A stretch of DNA of 11,260 nucleotides from positions 1-11,260 of the forward strand of contig JAFGET010000035.1 in assembly GCA_016931435.1 (NCBI GenBank). Reading direction: 5' to 3'. Positions 6,579-11,260 of this stretch are shown here, in pieces (position 1 is the stretch's first letter; every line of letters begins with the position of its first letter). The notes under the pieces were generated by a model, which saw only the letters and a program-made list of their open reading frames with translations, made no database searches and had not been told where the DNA came from. Origin of the DNA: Candidatus Omnitrophota bacterium. GTDB lineage: Bacteria; Omnitrophota; Gorgyraeia; Gygaellales; Profunditerraquicolaceae. Both the position numbers and the translations under genes were made by a program.

Positions 6579-7526
6579 TTAATCTAAACCCGCGGTAAGG
6601 TTTTCGTAAAATTCCCGGTAATCCTCTTTCTTTTCGCTATTCCTTAAGGCCATCGCGGCTTTAGGATGCTCGTCAAGCATGCCGGTAATGGCGTAAGGGA
6701 TAATATAGCCCCATTCTATTCTTTCCCGTAAAGGGATGAACTCTTTGGAAATAAGGTCTAAGATTGGCCGGATGTCAAACTTAGGATTCTTCAAAAAACC
6801 GATCAAAAGCTCAAGCGGACAATTACCCGCGGCCCTTCCCAGCCCATACACCGTCGCGTCCATGAAATTTGCGTCGTGGATTATCGCTTCTATGGTATTG
6901 CCGAAGGCTAACTGCTGGTTATTATGCGCGTGCATTCCCACCTCTTTTGTCTTTAAGATGTGTTTGAATTTTTTTACCAAGAACTCAGTAGACTCCTGAT
7001 AAAGCGCACCGAAGCTATCCACTATATATATCACCTGGGCCCGGCTTTCCTCTTCTAATTGATGCAGGGCTTCGTTCAACTCATTATCCAGCGCGCGCGA
7101 AATAGCCATGATATTGACCGTAGTCTCGTAGCCTTTATCGGCAAAATTATTCACCAGGTATATCGCCTTATCGATGTCTTTGACGTAAGAGGCTACCCGT
7201 ATCATATGCACCGGGCTCATCTTTTTCGGTTTTACATCTTCGACGTCTACCCTGCCTACGTCTACCATTATCGATATCTTTGTCTTAGATTCTATACCGT
7301 CGACGGCCTTTTTGATCTCTTCATCCTCGCAAAACTTCCAAACCCCGAACTCTTTATCGGAAAAGAGTTTCTTGGAATTCTTATAGCCCATCTCCATATA
7401 GTCTACGCCCGCTTCGGTCAAGGCTTTATAGACCTGCCGGACAAACCTTAAATCAAAATCGTGCTTATTCACCAGCCCGCCGTCTCTTATCGTGCAATCC
7501 AATACCTTTATTTTTTCTCTGAACAC
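6579..7526 (-). CDS. DRE-TIM metallolyase family aldolase (HMGL-like, 4-hydroxy-2-oxovalerate-aldolase-like)
   Basis: This is a divalent-metal-dependent TIM-barrel aldolase or lyase related to 4-hydroxy-2-oxovalerate aldolase and HMG-CoA lyase. Evidence is the N-terminal VLDCTIRDGGLVN with R14-D15, YMEMGYKNS (44-51), IVDSFGALY (168-176), the metal-binding H199-x-H201 in GMHAHNNQQLAFGN, and the GLGRAAGNCPLELL loop at 228-241. These fit the catalytic barrel. At 315 aa it lacks the long C-terminal communication domain of DmpG-type aldolases, which pass acetaldehyde to a dehydrogenase, and no such dehydrogenase is nearby. The substrate is unknown. The start is GTG with a perfect AAGGAGG 5 nt upstream, and a good promoter lies about 60 nt upstream. 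It is followed without gap by the KDPG-aldolase-family gene, so the two probably share a pathway involving pyruvate or a 2-keto acid. Confidence 0.85.
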   Translation of the reverse strand: MFREKIKVLDCTIRDGGLVNKHDFDLRFVRQVYKALTEAGVDYMEMGYKNSKKLFSDKEFGVWKFCEDEEIKKAVDGIESKTKISIMVDVGRVDVEDVKPKKMSPVHMIRVASYVKDIDKAIYLVNNFADKGYETTVNIMAISRALDNELNEALHQLEEESRAQVIYIVDSFGALYQESTEFLVKKFKHILKTKEVGMHAHNNQQLAFGNTIEAIIHDANFMDATVYGLGRAAGNCPLELLIGFLKNPKFDIRPILDLISKEFIPLRERIEWGYIIPYAITGMLDEHPKAAMALRNSEKKEDYREFYENLTAGLD

Positions 7527-7531
7527 TTCTT

Positions 7532-7538
7532 CCTCCTT
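7532..7538 (-). promoter_or_regulatory. Strong ribosome binding site for the GTG-started aldolase gene
   Basis: AAGGAGG on the minus strand lies 5 nt before the GTG at 7526. It is the strongest Shine-Dalgarno in the window and justifies choosing a GTG start. Confidence 0.8.
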
Positions 7539-7583
7539 ATGCTTATCCTGACATTATTCACTTAAAAAAAGATCTACCTTATT

Positions 7584-7612
7584 ATGATAACAAATAGCAT
7601 ATTAAATAACAA
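7584..7612 (-). promoter_or_regulatory. Sigma70-type promoter for the aldolase genes
   Basis: On the minus strand, TTGTTA (7612-7607, 4 of 6 matches to TTGACA) is separated by exactly 17 bp from TATCAT (7589-7584, 5 of 6 matches to TATAAT). The surroundings are AT-rich. Transcription would begin near 7577, leaving a leader of about 50 nt before the GTG start. It may also feed the rubrerythrin-crtI genes further down. Confidence 0.55.
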
Positions 7613-7615
7613 CAA

Positions 7616-7640
7616 GGAAAAAATCATCCCGGGTTTTTCC
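7616..7640. terminator. Possible weak terminator across the tatC stop codon
   Basis: A 7-bp inverted repeat, GGAAAAA (7616-7622) with TTTTTCC (7634-7640), encloses an 11-nt loop that includes the tatC stop. On the minus strand its 3' arm is a T run. A second GC-rich repeat, CGCGG/CCGCG, lies at 7642-7661 inside the end of tatC. The AT-rich stem and the overlap with coding sequence make this a low-confidence call. Confidence 0.25.
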
Positions 7641-8355
7641 GCGCGGTCCTTAAAGGCCGCGTAAAATAAGAGACCCATATGCTTAATTCATAGAGTAAGA
7701 CCATCGGCAAGGCAAGTAAAAGCATATTAAACATATCCGCTGTAGGAGTAATGACTGCGGAAAGTATAAAAATCGCAAGGATCGCGTATTTCATCCTACC
7801 CCTAAGCCATGAGGCCTTAATTAAGCCCAGCCTTGTAAAAATATAGCTTAATACCGGCATCTCAAAGACTAAGCCAGTCAGTAATATTAATGAGCTGACA
7901 AAAGATATGTATCTTGAGGCAGAAATCACCGCGATCAACTCATCCTTACCGAAACTCAACAAAAAATTCAACGCCGGCCCAAGCATAATAAAATAAGCAA
8001 ATAGGCACCCGGTTATAAAAACAATGACTACTGAGGCCACAAATTGTATAGAGTATCTCCGGTGCTTTAAGTTTATTGCCGGAGTCAAAAAAGCCCATAA
8101 TTGATAACTGATAAACGGCAGCGCCAGGATAAAAGCCATGATGAATGCGGCTTTCATATAAACCAGAAAAGCCTCTTCGGGGCCGAAAAACGCAAGTTTA
8201 TTTATACGATCTGCGGCGGGATATTTCAAAAAATGTATGATCCTCTGGGCAAAGGGAAAACTTATTGCCAGGGATAATACCAAAACGACCAGGCAAAATA
8301 TCAACCGCCTGCGTAATTCCTGCAGGTGCCCTGAAATAGACAGAGTCTTATCCAT
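7624..8355 (-). CDS. tatC: Sec-independent protein translocase TatC
   Basis: TatC is the six-helix inner-membrane receptor for twin-arginine signal peptides. The cytoplasmic N-terminus has the expected HLQELRRRL (E13). The first external loop holds FGPEEAFLVYMKAAF (about 57-71), and QLWAFLTPAI (85-94) matches the second cytoplasmic boundary. The membrane glutamate is present at E165 (GLVFEMPVL), and TPTADMFNMLLLALPMVLLYELS (203-225) forms the last two helices. At 243 aa it is complete. Where most TatC have a glutamate in the ...ERR sequence after PAL/PAI, this one reads LKHRR, with His98 at that place. It lies 29 nt after tatA under one promoter. The ATG at 8355 has only a weak ribosome site. 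Confidence 0.96.
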   Translation of the reverse strand: MDKTLSISGHLQELRRRLIFCLVVLVLSLAISFPFAQRIIHFLKYPAADRINKLAFFGPEEAFLVYMKAAFIMAFILALPFISYQLWAFLTPAINLKHRRYSIQFVASVVIVFITGCLFAYFIMLGPALNFLLSFGKDELIAVISASRYISFVSSLILLTGLVFEMPVLSYIFTRLGLIKASWLRGRMKYAILAIFILSAVITPTADMFNMLLLALPMVLLYELSIWVSYFTRPLRTARKNPG

Positions 8356-8384
8356 GGATCTTAAGGTCTCTTGGAAGGCGGGGC

Positions 8385-8528
8385 TTATTTTTTAAAAGAT
8401 TTTTTGAACTCTCTTATTGCCTCTCCGAGGGATTTGCCTATCTGGGGAAGTTTTGCTGCGCCGAAAATAATAAGGCAAATGACCAGAATCAAAAGCAGTT
8501 CCTGTATGCCTATGCCAAATATCCTCAT
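8385..8528 (-). CDS. tatA: TatA-type twin-arginine translocase subunit, very short
   Basis: This 47 aa gene is easily missed because of its length. The protein reads MRIFGIGIQELLLILVICLI, then IFGAAKLPQIGKSLGEAI, then REFKKSFKK. This is the TatA layout: a short N-terminus, one membrane helix (about 8-22), the FG hinge (22-23), then the amphipathic helix with the family's KLPxIGKSLGEAIREFK pattern. The acidic and variable C-terminal tail of most TatA proteins (usually 60-90 aa in total) is absent. GGAGG lies 5 nt before the ATG. It is the first gene of a tatA-tatC transcript behind a strong promoter. TatA and TatE cannot be told apart here. No TatB is seen in the window, so this may be a minimal TatAC system. 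Confidence 0.95.
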   Translation of the reverse strand: MRIFGIGIQELLLILVICLIIFGAAKLPQIGKSLGEAIREFKKSFKK

Positions 8529-8533
8529 ATCGG

Positions 8534-8538
8534 CCTCC
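8534..8538 (-). promoter_or_regulatory. Ribosome binding site of tatA
   Basis: GGAGG on the minus strand, 5 nt before the ATG at 8528, supports the short tatA reading. Confidence 0.75.
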
Positions 8539-8565
8539 GATTTAAGCTTTTAATTATTCGCTAGG

Positions 8566-8594
8566 ATTATATCCGAAATAACTTCGCCGGGCAA
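8566..8594 (-). promoter_or_regulatory. Sigma70-type promoter for tatAC
   Basis: On the minus strand a perfect TATAAT (8571-8566) lies exactly 17 bp after TTGCCC (8594-8589, 4 of 6 matches to TTGACA). The predicted start is near 8559, about 30 nt before the tatA ATG. It sits in the 90-nt gap after the hcyS gene, so tatAC should be transcribed independently of the sulfur operon. No clear terminator is visible in that gap. Confidence 0.65.
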
Positions 8595-8618
8595 TGTTTT
8601 TCTCTATAAACTTTCCCC

Positions 8619-9827
8619 CTAATTCTCTACCGGCCTTTCATTAAGCGACTTAAAGGCATAACCGGAATCCGCCCCCGGCAAAGAAGCAACGGATTCAGTC
8701 AACAGAAAATCCCCCTTCTTGATCCATTCCTTTAAGGTGTTGGCTATCTCAAGCGCCTTGGAATAGCTGGAAAACGCGCCTGTCGGTACATCCTTACCCT
8801 GGATCTTGATTTTTCCGCTTTTTAATTCTGCGTAATTTACCTCTCCTAGGTTTCCCGGATTGCCTTGCGGATAAGCGCTGCCGTAATCTACTATCTGCGC
8901 CCAAAGCTCCTCGTCTCTTACCGCAGTATAACGGCATATCTCTTCATCGAATATAGGAATAGGGATGCCTATACCCACATTAAGCGTCACTCCGTAACCA
9001 TACATAGTCAGGCCTCTTAACCAATCAGGACTCATTTGTTTGAGGTCTCCGATGACTGCCAGGGTCCCTGCGGGCGCCTGAGGGACACCGTTTTTCTTAC
9101 GCTTGACAGAAGGATTATGCTGCGTGCCGTGCCAGGCCACATACCCGATCCCCCCGCCTAAGAAGATCTTCGTGCCTATACCGATAGTCTTATAATAAGG
9201 GTCGTTTAAAAGCGGAGAAAGCTGCCCGGCGCTGCAATAATTAGCGTTTCCTAAATCCGGCCTTAAGGTCCCCATATAGGTATATATGGTTTTATCGCAA
9301 AGATTTACGGCTATATTATAATTCTGATAAGCATTACGGGGATTGAATAAGACTGCTTCGTTTAAGTCCTTAATGTTTATCAGTGTTTCTATTTTTTTCC
9401 TCGGGTAACAATCCGTGCCATAAGCTGAGCCGACCAGGCGTACGTCTTTACCGGAAACCAACTCTTCGATCACGTGCCCGCCTCCATATTTGAATTCTCC
9501 CGGATAGATCTTATTTCTCGGGTCGTCATCCGGCAAAGCAGCCGCCCCCAGATACATATCGACCGCGGCAAGCCCCGTATAAACGGGGACATCGTTTAAG
9601 TAAGCCTTGCCTCCTCCGATTTTTATTCTGGGCTTGGAATGACCGATGTTAAAATACACCCCGGATGAACACATCGGGCCGAACGTGCCGGTTGTGACCA
9701 CGTCTACTTCCTCGGCCGCTTTTTTAGTGCCTTTTTTAGCCACGATGTCAATGATCTCCTCGGCATTAACGATTACCGCTTCGCCCTTTTTTATCTTCTT
9801 ATTTATCTCTGATATTGTCTTTGCCAT
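8619..9827 (-). CDS. hcyS: Homocysteine biosynthesis protein (DUF39, HcyS-like aspartate-semialdehyde sulfurtransferase)
   Basis: This 402 aa protein belongs to the DUF39 family. In methanogens and some anaerobic bacteria the family makes homocysteine from L-aspartate semialdehyde and a sulfide-derived sulfur, bypassing O-acyl-homoserine. Characteristic stretches are VVTTGTFGPMCSSGVYFNIGH (from about 43), GGGHVIEELVSG, GSAYGTDCYPRK, GYVAWHGTQHNP and VNVG-like loops. C53 and C140 lie in the contexts I associate with the two functionally important cysteines of the Methanosarcina protein. The CBS pair found at the C-terminus of that archaeal protein is absent. The usual ferredoxin-domain partner (HcyF/MA1822 type) is not next to it. 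It starts 1 nt after the cysK stop, with GGAGG inside the end of cysK, so it is co-translated with cysteine synthase. Enzymatic assignment rests on family knowledge. Confidence 0.85.
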   Translation of the reverse strand: MAKTISEINKKIKKGEAVIVNAEEIIDIVAKKGTKKAAEEVDVVTTGTFGPMCSSGVYFNIGHSKPRIKIGGGKAYLNDVPVYTGLAAVDMYLGAAALPDDDPRNKIYPGEFKYGGGHVIEELVSGKDVRLVGSAYGTDCYPRKKIETLINIKDLNEAVLFNPRNAYQNYNIAVNLCDKTIYTYMGTLRPDLGNANYCSAGQLSPLLNDPYYKTIGIGTKIFLGGGIGYVAWHGTQHNPSVKRKKNGVPQAPAGTLAVIGDLKQMSPDWLRGLTMYGYGVTLNVGIGIPIPIFDEEICRYTAVRDEELWAQIVDYGSAYPQGNPGNLGEVNYAELKSGKIKIQGKDVPTGAFSSYSKALEIANTLKEWIKKGDFLLTESVASLPGADSGYAFKSLNERPVEN

Positions 9828-9828
9828 T

Positions 9829-10758
9829 TCAACTCCCCTCCTGGAATAATTCCGTAGAAAGATACCTTTCTCCTGTATCCGGTAAAATTACCACGATTAA
9901 TTTATTTTTATTTTCATCTCTCTTAGCCACTTCGATAGCAGCCCACAACGCTGCTCCGGATGAGATCCCGGCTAATATACCCTCCTCTTTTGCCAGCTTC
10001 CTTGCGGTCATAGCTGCGTCCTGATCCGTAACCCGGATTATTTCATCTAATAAATCCGTTTTTAAAACCCCGGGTATAAAACCCGCTCCGATACCCTGGA
10101 TCTTATGCGGCCCGCGTTCGCCTCCGGAAAGGATGGCCGAATCACGGGGCTCCACGGCAATAGCTTTGAAACCCGGCTTTTTTTCTTTGAGTACTTCGCT
10201 AATGCCGGTGATCGTGCCTCCCGTGCCTACCCCTGCTACTAAAATATCGACTTTCCCATCAGTATCATTCCATATTTCCTCAGCAGTAGTCTTGCGGTGA
10301 ATCTGTGGGTTAGCAGGATTATTGAACTGCTGCGGCATAAAAGAATTGGGGGTAGATTTAACCAATTCCTCTGCCTTTGCTACCGCACCCAGCATTCCCC
10401 TGTCACCTTTTGTTAAAACTATTTCAGCCCCAAATAATGACAAAAGCTGCCTGCGCTCAACAGACATAGTCTCAGGCATAGTCAAAACCAACCTGTACCC
10501 CCGTGATGCGCAGACAAAAGCCAAAGCAATACCCGTATTTCCGCTTGTCGGCTCAATGATCACCGTGCCTTTTTTTATCAGGCCTTTTTTTTCTGCATCT
10601 TCTATCATCGCCAGGCCGATCCTGTCTTTTACGCTGGACAAAGGATTGAATGATTCTACCTTAGCTGCCAACTCCGCTTTAGAATCTTTCGCCACCTTCC
10701 TTAGGTATACCAAAGGTGTATTTCCTACAAGCTGAGTTATATCCTGGGCAATGCGCAT
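9829..10758 (-). CDS. cysK: Cysteine synthase A (O-acetylserine sulfhydrylase)
   Basis: This is a cytoplasmic PLP enzyme that converts O-acetylserine and sulfide to cysteine. The Schiff-base lysine is K44 in NPLSSVKDRIG. The substrate loop is PTSGNTG (70-76), the phosphate-binding loop GVGTGGTITG (176-185), and the PLP-nitrogen serine lies in GISSGAA (about 267). PQQFNNPANP and GIGAGFIP are further CysK-type stretches. At 309 aa it is full length, with no CBS domain, which separates it from cystathionine beta-synthase. GGAGG sits directly after the rrf2 stop and 4 nt before this ATG. It lies between an Rrf2 regulator and the DUF39 gene. In Firmicutes the Rrf2 protein CymR forms a regulatory complex with CysK, and this gene order would allow something similar, but that is inference. 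Confidence 0.96.
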   Translation of the reverse strand: MRIAQDITQLVGNTPLVYLRKVAKDSKAELAAKVESFNPLSSVKDRIGLAMIEDAEKKGLIKKGTVIIEPTSGNTGIALAFVCASRGYRLVLTMPETMSVERRQLLSLFGAEIVLTKGDRGMLGAVAKAEELVKSTPNSFMPQQFNNPANPQIHRKTTAEEIWNDTDGKVDILVAGVGTGGTITGISEVLKEKKPGFKAIAVEPRDSAILSGGERGPHKIQGIGAGFIPGVLKTDLLDEIIRVTDQDAAMTARKLAKEEGILAGISSGAALWAAIEVAKRDENKNKLIVVILPDTGERYLSTELFQEGS

Positions 10759-10767
10759 CTTACCTCC

Positions 10768-11205
10768 TCATATACTATAGGTAAACACTTCCTTGCGATC
10801 TTTTACGCGAGCGGCCAGTTCTTCAAAATTTATATTATCAATTATCCCGGATATCGCCTGGGCTACATTACCCCATACCGGGCGCAAAACACAATTCAAA
10901 GTCTCACGGCATCCTGAATAATCTTTTTCTACACAAGCGATCGGCTCAATAGGCCCGCTGATAAAACGTATAACTTCACCTAATTTGATCAAAACAGGTT
11001 CACGTGCAAGCTGATAACCGCCGATCTTTCCTCTTTTACTTTCTACAAAGCCTCCGCGCTTTAAATCCAACAACACCTGTTCGAGGAATTTAACAGGGGC
11101 ATCGATCCGCCGGGCTATTTGATGTATGGTGGATAGCTCATTATAGTGCAGCGCTAAATCTAAAACTGTTTTTATAGCATAATCGCATTTATATGTTATT
11201 TTCAT
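10768..11205 (-). CDS. Rrf2 family transcriptional regulator with three-cysteine motif
   Basis: This 145 aa winged-helix regulator belongs to the Rrf2 family (IscR, NsrR, CymR). The helix-turn-helix lies at about 24-50 (STIHQIARRIDAPVKFLEQVLLDLKRGGFV) and the wing at 56-66 (SKRGKIGGYQL). The C-terminal part holds C91, C99 and C105 in IACVEKDYSGC and TLNCVLRPVW, giving C-x7-C-x5-C. IscR and NsrR use three cysteines at similar places to hold an Fe-S cluster, so cluster sensing is likely. CymR lacks this motif. It is the first gene of the cysK-hcyS operon and is preceded by a palindrome, which suggests autoregulated control of sulfide assimilation by Fe-S, sulfur or redox status. No Shine-Dalgarno is visible before its ATG. 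Confidence 0.92.
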   Translation of the reverse strand: MKITYKCDYAIKTVLDLALHYNELSTIHQIARRIDAPVKFLEQVLLDLKRGGFVESKRGKIGGYQLAREPVLIKLGEVIRFISGPIEPIACVEKDYSGCRETLNCVLRPVWGNVAQAISGIIDNINFEELAARVKDRKEVFTYSI

Positions 11206-11227
11206 ATGTTTTTCTATAAGACTACTA

Positions 11228-11248
11228 ACTCTATTAACATAGTAGAGT
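11228..11248. promoter_or_regulatory. Imperfect 21-bp palindrome, candidate Rrf2 operator
   Basis: The arms ACTCTA (11228-11233) and TAGAGT (11243-11248) are perfect reverse complements. Two of the four inner pairs also match, giving 8 of 10 pairs around a central base. The palindrome ends 22 nt upstream of the rrf2 ATG. On the minus strand it touches possible -10 elements, TATACT (11251-11246) and TATTAT (11254-11249). Any -35 would fall at or beyond the window edge. Placement at the promoter fits autorepression by the adjacent regulator. Confidence 0.45.
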
Positions 11249-11260
11249 ATAATATAAAAA

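Noticed and set aside
8371..8553. A 60 aa plus-strand reading frame opposite tatA
   Set aside because: The minus strand here encodes a clear TatA with ribosome site and promoter. The plus-strand frame has no recognisable domain and is its shadow.

Overview
The window is a densely packed bacterial segment of moderate GC. It holds fifteen protein genes and one convergent junction, with no RNA genes, mobile elements or CRISPR. Two genes read on the plus strand at the left end (a phytoene/squalene synthase and ispH). The other thirteen read on the minus strand.

The gene content (rubrerythrin, an Rrf2 regulator with three cysteines, a DUF39 homocysteine-synthesis protein, Tat translocase, exported Msr) suggests an anaerobic or microaerophilic bacterium that meets occasional oxygen. 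The DUF39 protein plus a carotenoid desaturase and a GspB-like envelope protein would fit an uncultivated diderm lineage such as Omnitrophota or a neighbour. That placement is an impression from gene style, not a computed result.

Layout from the right: (1) 11260-8619, an Rrf2 regulator, cysteine synthase (cysK) and a DUF39/HcyS-type homocysteine biosynthesis protein form one tight sulfide-assimilation operon, with an imperfect palindrome just upstream of the regulator. (2) 8618-7624, a good sigma70-type promoter drives a very short tatA (47 aa) and tatC. (3) 7612-5958, a second good promoter precedes a DRE-TIM-type aldolase, whose stop codon abuts a KDPG-aldolase-family gene. (4) 5909-1810, rubrerythrin, an exported MsrB-MsrA fusion, a cysteine-bearing small membrane protein of unknown function, a zinc-ribbon membrane protein with a GspB/C-like C-terminus, and a CrtI-type carotenoid desaturase follow with almost no gaps. 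This could continue the transcript from (3). (5) 50-1773 on the plus strand, phytoene/squalene synthase and ispH overlap by ATGA and converge on crtI across a short hairpin.

Functionally, the window links isoprenoid supply (ispH) and carotenoid synthesis (crtB-like, crtI-like) to oxidative-stress repair (rubrerythrin, MsrBA). Separately, it encodes incorporation of sulfide into both cysteine and, probably, homocysteine under one regulator. The most interesting items are the rrf2-cysK-hcyS operon, the stress/carotenoid operon with two unfamiliar membrane proteins, and the paired pyruvate-type aldolases. I saw nothing that clearly amounts to a wholly new system.
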